The notes beneath the pieces were generated by a model. The model was not told the origin of the DNA, did not search any database, and saw nothing but the letters and a program-made list of their open reading frames with translations. The position numbers were made by a program, and so were the translations under genes. A stretch of DNA of 8,808 bases from assembly GCA_002402315.1 (NCBI GenBank), contig DHFP01000265.1, positions 1 through 8,808 of the forward strand, read 5' to 3'. Shown here piece after piece: positions 1-6,740 of this stretch; positions within the stretch are counted from its first letter, which is position 1, and every line of letters starts with the position of its first letter. Source of the DNA: Clostridiales bacterium UBA4821 (GTDB lineage: Bacteria; Bacillota; Clostridia; Acetivibrionales; UBA4821).

Positions 1-469
1 GCCAGGTCCAAAGCGGGCCGTAAGGCGAAATAACCTTTTTATTATATATATTCTTGAGAAATGGATCACTGAGGTAGTTACTAATGTCCGAGACAGCAGC
101 GATGTGAGGATTTAAGCCATAAAAAGCATGAAGACGGGCAAATGATATATAGTAAAAAATATCTTTCGAGCCGAGAGGATAAACGAATATCGCGCCAAGA
201 CCTAGAATAAAAACCCAAAATAATATCTGTTTAAGTTTTTCCGGTTTATTATCAATTAGTTCTAGAATGTAAAGCACTGACAAGAGTGCTGCTATGATAG
301 CAAAGAATATCCATGATCCGGGTAAAAAAGCTGCACTTTCAGACGGCCACCAGATAGGGTTGTCTTCCGGTTTAAGTATCGCAATCTGTTTCCACCAGCT
401 GAGACTGCCGATGCTGAAAATAATCCAGATAGAGGCTGCAAGTAGGCGGCGGGGAATTATTTTGGACAA
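1..469 (-). CDS. GT-C glycosyltransferase, MptB-like, N-terminal part (runs off left edge)
   Basis: This gene reads leftward and is cut by the window edge; 156 codons are visible without a stop. The chosen start is TTG at 469-467, because GGGAG (483-479) lies 9 nt upstream and an in-frame TAA at 502-500 leaves no ATG or GTG upstream. The protein begins with a hydrophobic helix (about residues 10-30), then KPED, further helices, and the first-loop signature YPLGSKDIFYY (Asp103) followed by YGLNP and YGPLWTW. This S-x-D...Y / YGLNPY / YGPLW order is typical of polyprenol-phosphate-sugar-dependent GT-C enzymes of the MptB/GT87-like type, where the loop Asp is the likely catalytic base. It aligns along its whole visible length, about half identical by eye, with the plus-strand gene at 6741-8177, so the two are paralogues in opposite orientation. 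The C-terminal two thirds, donor and acceptor are not visible. Confidence 0.85.
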   Translation of the reverse strand, partial: MSKIIPRRLLAASIWIIFSIGSLSWWKQIAILKPEDNPIWWPSESAAFLPGSWIFFAIIAALLSVLYILELIDNKPEKLKQILFWVFILGLGAIFVYPLGSKDIFYYISFARLHAFYGLNPHIAAVSDISNYLSDPFLKNIYNKKVISPYGPLWTW

Positions 470-478
470 GGCAATACA

Positions 479-483
479 CTCCC
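479..483 (-). promoter_or_regulatory. Ribosome binding site deciding a TTG start
   Basis: GGGAG on the minus strand sits 9 nt before TTG at 469. It decides the start of the left-edge glycosyltransferase gene, which has no in-frame ATG or GTG between the upstream stop (502-500) and the conserved region. Confidence 0.6.
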
Positions 484-617
484 ATTTTGAATAAATAATT
501 TAAAATTACTAATCTAATAATGAGTAAGAATAGAATGATCTCAATATTCATAGCAAAATGAAGAAATATGAGTATTCAATGTTTATAACTGATAGTGCAT
601 GTCAACATTTTTATTAA

Positions 618-838
618 TCACAGCACTGTTTGTACCTGCGCAGAATCCAGCATTATCAGAAAAAAGGGCATGCTGATATCACGTCAACAAGAAAAAAGCA
701 CTGTATAAGATAAATTATTAACATAAGGAAGAAGGTAAACTCAATAGGACTGCCGCGTGCATAAAATCTCAGTAAAAGTAAAAATAATGCTTTAGAAAAA
801 CTAATATCATTCGATATATCTTTTAGATGTTTAATTTT
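618..838 (-). pseudogene. Possible remnant of an O-antigen ligase/Wzy-like membrane protein C-terminus
   Basis: On the minus strand, 838-656 reads about 60 codons without a stop. The middle is strongly hydrophobic and contains a short loop with ARGSPIEF, then a helix ending LIIYLIQCFFLVDVISACPF. A helix with Y-L-I-Q followed by F-x-V-D is how the last membrane segments of O-antigen ligase/Wzy-type proteins often look. The frame ends at TGA 658-656, but a one-base shift continues it as PFFLIML up to a TGA at 620-618, as expected of a decaying gene. No start codon with a ribosome binding site precedes it. The family assignment rests on a short motif read by eye and is weak; that it is a broken coding fragment is more likely than its exact identity. 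Confidence 0.35.
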
Positions 839-926
839 TTAATACATACTTAATTATCGTATTCTCCCAAACAAACTTTAACATTAGCTATATGCTTTAT
901 TAGCATGAAAAAGTGGTGAATTTTTA

Positions 927-1379
927 TAAATGCAAGCGCTTACGCTGAACAATATCTTGATAAAGAGCGAATATTGCTTGACTTCCAGGCTAAGCTGCAA
1001 TATTTAGCTACAAGGAATTAACAATTATTTAAAAGCCAAAAAAAACAATTATAAATTAAGTAAACCGGTAATCTAATTGACAGCAAGTTTAATTAATAGA
1101 AATGGAACAATTCAAACGCTATTTTTATATTGGCGCTTTTTTCAGCATGAACAGGCAAATATTCGATGGGATAAATAGTTAAGGTGAGGGACTCCGTTTT
1201 CTTAAGGGTCAACTAAATTATCTGATAAAAGAAGGCCATTACTGCTGGATACCTAACATAATGCTGTTACAGCAGCTAAATACGCTGGCTACAGACTAGG
1301 ATTAATAGAGAAAAACATTCCTTTGTTTATAAAAAAATCTTTTAGTATTAACAAAAACTTTTGGATTGATGTTAATTAA
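927..1379 (+). pseudogene. Decayed coding remnant(s), unrecognised
   Basis: Several protein-like stretches lie on the plus strand with stops between them. From about 927 one frame reads NASAYAEQYLDKERILLDFQ and ends at TAA 1018-1020. From 1077 a frame reads towards FFQHEQANIRWDK and then meets stops. From 1257 the same frame reads 40 codons to TAA 1377-1379, including AAKYAGYRLGLIEKNIPLF and SINKNFWID, which has the amino-acid composition of a real protein C-terminus. A neighbouring frame, 1101-1296, also gives protein-like sequence (MEQFKRYFYIGAFF..., with one TAA, then GQLNYLIKEGHY). I do not recognise the family. The pieces could come from one former gene of roughly 150 codons or from two. 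It has no intact start, and frames change at least once. Confidence 0.35.
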
Positions 1380-1472
1380 ATATCTTATTGTTATTATAAC
1401 AGCTTAATCTAAGATATGGCTGATATGGGAACAAATCTGAGTTTTGTTATTAATTCATAATAAACACTATTT

Positions 1473-1478
1473 GGGGTG
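1473..1478 (+). promoter_or_regulatory. Ribosome binding site deciding a TTG start
   Basis: GGGGTG at 1473-1478 lies 6 nt before TTG at 1485. The GTG inside this motif (1476) could itself be read as a start, but nothing resembling a ribosome binding site precedes that GTG, so TTG 1485 is preferred. Confidence 0.5.
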
Positions 1479-1484
1479 TATTTA

Positions 1485-2879
1485 TTGAATAAATATTTAT
1501 GGTTACTGGGTGCCTCTATATTGGTTGTTACAATGAATGGCGGTAATTTAATAGACGGGGATACATTCTGGGCCATTAAAACGGGGGAATGGATATCCAA
1601 TAACGGGATACCCAAAACCGATCCATTTTCATGGACAGTTTTTGGAGTGCCCTGGGTTGCGCATGAATGGTTTTTTGACCTGCTTATTTATAAGTTTTAT
1701 GCTGCTTTTGATTATTACGGAGTAGCGCTATTTGTACTAATCAGTACATTCTTATTAATGTATTTTCTATGGAAACTGTACGGTACTGAAAATAAAAATA
1801 TTGTTCAGACTGTAATATTAATGTTTATTGTAATATTTATGTTCAAGCCAGGTATTGTGGCAAGACCTCAGATTTTCGGGTATCTGTTTTTTGTGTACTT
1901 TTTTTATGTGTTGTACCATAAAAAAGATCTTCTATGGACACTGCCTTTCATCACTGTTATATGGGCAAATATGCACGGTTCTGTTGTTTTGGGGATCGCA
2001 ATGGTTTTCTTGCAGTTGGTTTATGATACTGTCAGCAAGTCGGTTACCAATAAAATATTCAATTTAGACGCAAAGTTACTTTTTGTTTCTATTTTAGTAC
2101 CGCTGTTTTCACTCTTTAATCCTTATGGTACTAAACTTTGGGCTGCTTCATACCTGTTAATCACAAATGAAATGAATATGCAGATAGTTGAGTGGCAGCC
2201 GCCGGATCTTGGGAATCCGTTTTGGTTGTTTGTTTATGTAACCATTATTATTATCACTGTAATTATTTCTTTAAACAGAAAAAGCATTACGGATAATTAT
2301 AATTTTTATCTTTTATCCTTTTACTTAATGGGTACTTTTTATAAGGCAATTACTGGTCTTAGGTACTTACCATACCTGGCAATATGCTGGGGGCTTTTTG
2401 TCCTAAAACTGCTGCCTGACGGATTATACAGTGAAAAGAAATGGTTAGATAAAAAGATTATTAGATTATTGGCTTTGTTGATGATCATTTTTATATCATT
2501 TTCCCTTAAGTCACTACCTGCATCATTTGAAGATGCTGTTGATAAAAGTGTCTGGCCGGTAGAAGCTATTAATTACCTGGAAAGCAGGAGGACTTATAAT
2601 GACTATTATTGGGGTAGTTTTTTAATATTCAATAATATACCGGTTTTCATCGACAGTAGGGCAGATATTTATTGGAAAGACAGTGATGTTTTCAAAGATT
2701 CTTTAGACCTTGTCAGATTTAAGAAAGACCCGGTATATATTTTAGATAAATACGAAATTGAACAAGTAATAATACCTAACAACGACTCATTAGATATGTT
2801 TTTGAAAAGGATAGGATGGATTGAGAAATACCGCGATGAAACAGCTGTCATTTATCTCAAAGACAAATTACCACAATAA
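1485..2879 (+). CDS. Multi-membrane GT-C-like protein with C-terminal globular domain (copy 1)
   Basis: The protein has about 464 residues. An N-terminal helix leads to a first loop with an acidic D-x-D motif (IDGDTFWAI, Asp24 and Asp26), then GEWI, IPKTDPFSW and VAHEWFFDLL. About nine more hydrophobic segments follow, with ANMHGS, a FNPYG segment and EWQPP between them. From about residue 357 the membrane part gives way to a soluble domain of about 108 residues starting WPVEAINYL, with YYWGSFLI and VFIDSRADIYW. The D-x-D in the first outward loop and the helix-rich layout fit the GT-C fold of lipid-linked-sugar transferases, but the family is uncharacterised as far as I know, so donor and acceptor are inferred only in general terms. 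The start is TTG 1485 (GGGGTG upstream); GTG 1476 would add three residues. The next gene is a tandem paralogue 64 nt downstream, and the two are probably co-transcribed. Confidence 0.85.
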   Translation: MNKYLWLLGASILVVTMNGGNLIDGDTFWAIKTGEWISNNGIPKTDPFSWTVFGVPWVAHEWFFDLLIYKFYAAFDYYGVALFVLISTFLLMYFLWKLYGTENKNIVQTVILMFIVIFMFKPGIVARPQIFGYLFFVYFFYVLYHKKDLLWTLPFITVIWANMHGSVVLGIAMVFLQLVYDTVSKSVTNKIFNLDAKLLFVSILVPLFSLFNPYGTKLWAASYLLITNEMNMQIVEWQPPDLGNPFWLFVYVTIIIITVIISLNRKSITDNYNFYLLSFYLMGTFYKAITGLRYLPYLAICWGLFVLKLLPDGLYSEKKWLDKKIIRLLALLMIIFISFSLKSLPASFEDAVDKSVWPVEAINYLESRRTYNDYYWGSFLIFNNIPVFIDSRADIYWKDSDVFKDSLDLVRFKKDPVYILDKYEIEQVIIPNNDSLDMFLKRIGWIEKYRDETAVIYLKDKLPQ

Positions 2880-2927
2880 TAAAGTATAATTTAAATTTAT
2901 TTGATATAGTAAGTTTAACGTAAGTAT

Positions 2928-2933
2928 GGGGAG
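2928..2933 (+). promoter_or_regulatory. Ribosome binding site favouring an internal ATG
   Basis: GGGGAG at 2928-2933 is 10 nt before ATG 2944. The earlier in-frame ATG at 2926 overlaps this motif and has no comparable motif upstream, so translation most likely starts at 2944. Confidence 0.5.
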
Positions 2934-2943
2934 TATCAAACGA

Positions 2944-4353
2944 ATGGCTTTAAACAATATGCACAATAAGATTATATTGATCCTGGCTTCAGCAGCCTGT
3001 GTATCTTCGTATATTTTCAGGCCTGATAGAATGTTCGACAGCGACACACTCTGGCATATAAAAGCAGGTGAGTGGATTATAGCTCACCGTGCAATTCCAA
3101 CAACCGATACTTTTTCATGGACAGTACCCGGAACTACTTGGATTGCCCACGAATGGCTGTTTGAATTAGCTGTGGGTTTAGCCGCAAAAATACACCCAAT
3201 AGCTATTGCGGTTTTCAGTGCGGTGATAATACTGGTGGGATTGTATTTTTACTTGAATTTAATTAACCGCATAGTCGATTCTGAAACTACTTCCATGTTT
3301 TTTTATATTTTTGCATTGCTCCTTTTGTCACCAGGATGGGCAGCGAGACCTCAGTTAATAGGATATACATTATTTATTATTGTTCTATCCCTTTTATATA
3401 GAGGCAAAGAAAGCCCTAAAGTGCTTTGGTTGCTCCCTATAGTTATTTTGTTGTGGGCAAACTTTCATGCGTCTGTTATCCTTGGCCTGGCAGTTATCGG
3501 ATTGGAGGCGGTTCTTTCATTTGCGCCTAAATTCGAAACCTGCAACATCAAGCATATTCCTGGAAACAAAAAGAACCTTATTTATGTTCTATTTTCCTGT
3601 ATTGCAGCTTCACTGATAAATCCGCACGGTTTCAACCTGTGGCTCTTCTCATTTAAATTATCCATAGACCCGGCCTATAAAAATATACAGGAATGGCAGC
3701 CTCCCGGTTCCATAGTTGAAACCTCATTGATTTTTGCAATTATCACAATGGCCATATTTTTTTTAGCAAGCAGAAAAAACAAAGCTGATCTTTCGTTTTT
3801 TATTCTGTCCCTAATCACTTTATTGGGGACCATGACATCATCACGTCATTTTATTTATTTTGTGATCGTCTGGGTTATATTCCTGGCCCAGCTTGCCGGG
3901 AAAATGGAATATTCCAGGATAATGATCTCCCTTATTGGGGTGCTTATGGCAGTAGTGTTCATAATAAAGCTCTTCACATCGAGCTGGCAGGGATTTGAAC
4001 CGAGAGCAATGGCGGAAAAAGCTGAATGGCCGGTGCAGGCTGTGGATTGGTTGGAGGAAAACCAGGCGGAAAGGATATTCAACAGTTACAACTGGGGTGG
4101 CTATTTAATATACAGAGGGATCCCCGTCTTTATTGACGGGCGTGCAGATATGTACCATATGGCAGGGACAGAGGAAGACGTCTTTATTGATTATATAGAC
4201 TTCCAAAAATTTAAACAACCTCCGGAAGATATCCTGCAAAAACATAATGTGGAATATGTTTTGTTGCCAAGCGAAGCATGGCAGGTGCATTATCTTGAAA
4301 AATGCGGCTGGAGTGAGGTATACAAGGACGAAATAGCGACAGTGCTAAAATAG
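2944..4353 (+). CDS. Multi-membrane GT-C-like protein with C-terminal globular domain (copy 2)
   Basis: The protein has about 469 residues and is a clear paralogue of the gene just upstream, sharing every landmark: FDSDTLWHI (Asp32 and Asp34 in the first loop), GEWII, IPTTDTFSW, WIAHEWLFEL, ANFHAS, INPHG, EWQPP, and a C-terminal soluble domain from about residue 362 (WPVQAVDWL, YNWGGYLIY, VFIDGRADMYH, CGWSEVY). That domain is 108 residues in both copies. About ten hydrophobic segments precede it. The probable role is an outer-face GT-C glycosyltransferase using a polyprenyl-phosphate sugar, inferred from the D-x-D loop and the neighbouring glycosyltransferases; no member of this family with known function comes to mind. 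An alternative start at ATG 2926 adds six residues. The two copies have diverged substantially, so they may differ in acceptor or step rather than being redundant. Confidence 0.87.
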   Translation: MALNNMHNKIILILASAACVSSYIFRPDRMFDSDTLWHIKAGEWIIAHRAIPTTDTFSWTVPGTTWIAHEWLFELAVGLAAKIHPIAIAVFSAVIILVGLYFYLNLINRIVDSETTSMFFYIFALLLLSPGWAARPQLIGYTLFIIVLSLLYRGKESPKVLWLLPIVILLWANFHASVILGLAVIGLEAVLSFAPKFETCNIKHIPGNKKNLIYVLFSCIAASLINPHGFNLWLFSFKLSIDPAYKNIQEWQPPGSIVETSLIFAIITMAIFFLASRKNKADLSFFILSLITLLGTMTSSRHFIYFVIVWVIFLAQLAGKMEYSRIMISLIGVLMAVVFIIKLFTSSWQGFEPRAMAEKAEWPVQAVDWLEENQAERIFNSYNWGGYLIYRGIPVFIDGRADMYHMAGTEEDVFIDYIDFQKFKQPPEDILQKHNVEYVLLPSEAWQVHYLEKCGWSEVYKDEIATVLK

Positions 4354-4451
4354 ATATTAATTTATGCCAGCATTTTATCACAGATGTTTTGGGGTTCTAT
4401 GTTGAAATTACGCTTATTTGTTAATTATTAAAGAAAAATAGGATTGCATTA

Positions 4452-4457
4452 AGGTGA
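4452..4457 (+). promoter_or_regulatory. Ribosome binding site of the intact GT87-type gene
   Basis: AGGTGA lies 4 nt before ATG 4462 and matches the 3' half of the Shine-Dalgarno consensus. A similar AGGTGG precedes the broken second copy of this gene (5606-5611), consistent with duplication of the start region. Confidence 0.5.
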
Positions 4458-4461
4458 TTAA

Positions 4462-5607
4462 ATGGTCAGAAAAACTATAGTGTCTGTTTTACTAATCCTT
4501 TTTATTTCCTTTCATATTTGCATAGCGGTTAGATTTGCTGTTGTATCATATAACGTTACTATCTCAGAGCCAGACGTATCTGCTTTTTACTACGCGGCGA
4601 ATGTGGTCCTTGACCCCAATATTCCCAACGCGGCAGCTTACAATTCTGACACTATGTACCAGGTTAGTCCAGGTTATGGAATCAGCCTGCCTCCAATGCC
4701 GTTTGTTTATTCAATTGCATCCGCGTATCTCATGTCGCCTTTGACACTCATACCATACAACGTAGCTAAACTTGTATGGAGCAACCTGAGTCTTCTAATG
4801 TACATCACAGCTGTTACTATAGTTTTATATATCGGTGGAACTACAAGTATAAAGCGTATGATTTATTTAGCGCTTTTGCTAGTGTGGCTGCCTTTTGTGT
4901 ACAGCCAGTTCTGGCTTCAATCCAACGCTTTGCTGATATTGCTTATTGCACTAGCAACACTATCAGCTGTAAAAAAACGTCCCGCCATTGCTGGCATATT
5001 TATCGGCATCGCATCTCTTTTTAAAATATTCCCCCTTGCCCTGGCAGTGCTTTTGGGCTTAAGAAACTGGCGTATATTTATTGCTTGCGCAGTATTGTTT
5101 TCGGCTTCATTTCTTATTCCCGGCTCGACGGAATGGTTTTCTGCGATTCAGAAAATACATATCTATGGTATTTCAAAGATTAATATTAATCCACCGACAA
5201 ACTTTTGGTTAAATCAGCTGGGCCCGATATTGTTCGTTGTTTTTGCAGCGATGATTTCAGGGATGACAGCTCTGGTAATTTTCCTCAATAAGGCTGCTGA
5301 TTATCCTGCTCTGGTTTCTTTAGCTATCCCATCTGCTTTTCTTATTAGTCCGTTGGTTGATTATCACCATCTAACTATGCTTGCATTATCATATTCTTAC
5401 ATACTGTCCAGGGCGGAAAATCTTCCACGCTGGTTTTTGGCTGCATCAGCAATATCTTTTCTTTTTGTTAATGCCGCTGTTCTGTATTATCCGTTCGTAA
5501 ATCCGGTAAGTTTGGTCGTAATGTCTGGTGTATTATTAATTTGGGTTAGCTTTTGTATCCTATTATTGCCAAAAAGTAATTATGCAGTTTTAATGAAAAA
5601 CAAATAG
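4462..5607 (+). CDS. GT87/DUF2029-family integral membrane glycosyltransferase
   Basis: This 381-residue protein has an N-terminal helix (about 5-28), then the loop EPDVSAFYYAANVVLD, which matches the D-x-x-x-F-Y-x-A-A signature of GT87 (DUF2029) polyprenol-phosphate-mannose-dependent transferases; Asp38 is the probable catalytic residue. PGYGISLPPMPFVY follows, corresponding to the family's Y-x-Y-P-P-hydrophobic segment. Further on are LIPYNVAKLVW, FWLQSN (in place of the usual G-Q-x-N), and GIASLFKIFPLALAVL with the conserved Lys before F-P. Around ten membrane segments and a C-terminal lysine cluster suggest an enzyme facing the outside with its tail in the cytoplasm. GT87 members transfer sugars, often mannose, from a polyprenyl-phosphate donor to an outer-surface glycan. 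The exact sugar and acceptor are not visible. The start is ATG 4462 with AGGTGA upstream. A degraded copy follows directly. Confidence 0.88.
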   Translation: MVRKTIVSVLLILFISFHICIAVRFAVVSYNVTISEPDVSAFYYAANVVLDPNIPNAAAYNSDTMYQVSPGYGISLPPMPFVYSIASAYLMSPLTLIPYNVAKLVWSNLSLLMYITAVTIVLYIGGTTSIKRMIYLALLLVWLPFVYSQFWLQSNALLILLIALATLSAVKKRPAIAGIFIGIASLFKIFPLALAVLLGLRNWRIFIACAVLFSASFLIPGSTEWFSAIQKIHIYGISKININPPTNFWLNQLGPILFVVFAAMISGMTALVIFLNKAADYPALVSLAIPSAFLISPLVDYHHLTMLALSYSYILSRAENLPRWFLAASAISFLFVNAAVLYYPFVNPVSLVVMSGVLLIWVSFCILLLPKSNYAVLMKNK

Positions 5608-5609
5608 GT

Positions 5610-5623
5610 GGTCTATGGTCTAT
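5610..5623 (+). repeat. Tandem duplication of a 7-bp unit at the start of the broken GT87 copy
   Basis: GGTCTAT occurs twice back to back (5610-5616 and 5617-5623) and is followed by GGTG. It lies between AGGTGG (5606-5611) and ATG 5622, where the initiation region of the second GT87 copy is expected. It also creates an extra ATG at 5615 in a different frame that stops after 48 codons. A slippage event here would have moved the start codon away from its ribosome binding site. Confidence 0.7.
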
Positions 5624-5818
5624 GGTGAAGAAATTTTTATTATTTATTTTATAGCTGTAAAGCTCTTAAAAATTACAATAATGATTTTGCAGCTTCTTAT
5701 TATGCCGCAAGTGTCATTCTCGATACCTCTTTACCTAATAGTGCAATGTATGATTTAAATACTATGCGTAACATTTATCATAAATATGGAATTGACAGAC
5801 CGGTAGATTATATACTCT
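5622..5818 (+). pseudogene. Broken 5' part of the second GT87 gene
   Basis: This piece holds the N-terminal region of a GT87 protein in pieces. ATG 5622 reads MVKKFLLFIL and stops at TAG 5652-5654; this resembles the first residues of the intact neighbour (MVRKTIVSVL). In another frame, from about 5629 to 5808, the sequence reads NNDFAASYYAASVILD (the catalytic-loop signature, Asp at 5683-5685) and continues SLPNSAMYDLNTM up to DRPV. The distance from ATG to that Asp is about 20 codons instead of 37, so roughly 17 codons are missing. Around 5794-5812 the frame changes again, to that of the open stretch from 5819; relative to the intact copy, a net 5 bp is lost there. These are at least two independent disruptions, so a single sequencing error would not explain them. 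Confidence 0.75.
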
Positions 5819-6688
5819 GTGGCTGCAGCTTATATTTTCGTTCCTTTTGCACTGCTGCCTTACCAAACAGCGAAAGTAGTATGGAACCTGCTTAGTCTCA
5901 TCATGTACCTTTTATCAGTGGTTTTAATTCTACAACTAGAAAAAGTTAGTCAACAAAGATGTATAGAATATTTATCAATATCTCTAATTTGGTTCCCTTT
6001 TTTATTTAGCCAGTACTTTAATCAGAGCAATGTGATAATTTTGCTTTTTGTATCTCTGGCTATACTGGCTGCTTCAAAGGAAAAGCCATACCTAAGCGGT
6101 ATTTTTATTAGCATCGCGTCATTATTTAAACTATTCCCTATTGTGCTTGCCCTGGTCTTTGGTATTAGAAACTGGCGAATATTATTCATGTTCGGGTTAA
6201 TCTTTATCCTATCTTTGCTTATCCCGGGTTCATTAGAATGGTTTACTTCTATTCGCGTTATTTTTCCCAGGTACTCTAGCATTTATTTGTTATTAAACAA
6301 ACTCGGGATTTATTGGTACTACATATATGATGCAACTATTATCTTAGCTAAAGCTATTGTTGTTTATCGCGCTAAGGCAGCAAGTTATCTGCAGCTGGCT
6401 GCCATTGCCATAACAGCCGTGTTCCTGGTAATGCCCCTTATTAAATATCATCATTTGACCCTGCTCGTTGTATCCTTTGCCTACCTGTTCTCTGTTATAA
6501 AAAATATGCCCAGAACAATGATGTATTTAACAATATTAGCATATTTCATGATTAATTTTTATATTAATTTTTCTTTGCAGGTTATACCAGCGATCGGACT
6601 TCTGTTAATTTGGTTTGTCTTAACCATATCGATCATACAAACAGATAAAAATGCTGAAAGATTTGATTGTTTTAATGTCAAACTGTAA
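5819..6688 (+). CDS. GT87/DUF2029-like paralogue lacking its catalytic N-terminus (probable pseudogene remainder)
   Basis: An open frame of 289 residues, from GTG 5819, matches the middle and end of the intact GT87 gene upstream: YSVAAAYIFVPFALLPYQTA (read from just before the GTG), VVWNLLSLIMYLL, FLFSQYFNQSN, GIFISIASLFKLFPIVLALV, FGIRNWRI, IPGSLEWF and KYHHLTLLVVSFAYL. It has about eight membrane segments. The catalytic-loop Asp and the first helix are encoded upstream in other frames (5622-5818), so a protein made from this stretch alone would lack the expected active-site residue. No ribosome binding site precedes GTG 5819. It is most likely the 3' part of a pseudogene, although the long intact frame suggests the damage is recent. 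Translation into an inactive or regulatory membrane protein cannot be excluded. Confidence 0.75.
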   Translation: MAAAYIFVPFALLPYQTAKVVWNLLSLIMYLLSVVLILQLEKVSQQRCIEYLSISLIWFPFLFSQYFNQSNVIILLFVSLAILAASKEKPYLSGIFISIASLFKLFPIVLALVFGIRNWRILFMFGLIFILSLLIPGSLEWFTSIRVIFPRYSSIYLLLNKLGIYWYYIYDATIILAKAIVVYRAKAASYLQLAAIAITAVFLVMPLIKYHHLTLLVVSFAYLFSVIKNMPRTMMYLTILAYFMINFYINFSLQVIPAIGLLLIWFVLTISIIQTDKNAERFDCFNVKL

Positions 6689-6740
6689 ATATTTAAATTT
6701 ATTAGTTTAAGGTTAAAAATATTAAGGAATGGATTTTATA

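Larger units (their letters stand above)
470..1484. other. Intergenic region of about 1 kb with gene remnants, no intact gene
   Basis: This stretch separates the leftward gene at 469 from the rightward genes starting at 1485. It is visibly richer in A and T than the flanking genes, and all six frames are full of stops. Fragments that look like former protein-coding sequence remain on the minus strand (about 618-838) and on the plus strand (about 927-1379); they are listed separately. Any promoters for the two divergent transcription units should lie here, but I could not pick a convincing -35/-10 pair from the AT-rich background. No RNA gene, insertion sequence ends or terminator-like GC-rich hairpin was recognised. 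Confidence 0.6.

Noticed and set aside
294..494. Plus-strand open frame of 66 codons
   Set aside because: It overlaps the minus-strand glycosyltransferase, which has clear family motifs in its own frame; this reading is its shadow.
588..606. Minus-strand TTGACA followed by TATAAA as a promoter for the leftward gene
   Set aside because: The spacing between the two hexamers is only 12 bp, too short for a sigma-A promoter, and no good -10 lies at 16-18 bp.
4401..4436. TTGAAA with AT-rich sequence downstream as a promoter for the GT87 gene
   Set aside because: No hexamer close to TATAAT lies at the right distance; the match is no better than expected in AT-rich DNA.
4354..4461. 108-bp gap checked for a terminator or small RNA
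   Set aside because: No GC-rich stem followed by a T-run could be found.
5615..5761. ATG at 5615 giving a 48-codon reading frame directly after AGGTGG
   Set aside because: The peptide shows no family likeness, and its sequence is the GT87 N-terminal region read in the wrong frame; it is a by-product of the heptamer duplication.
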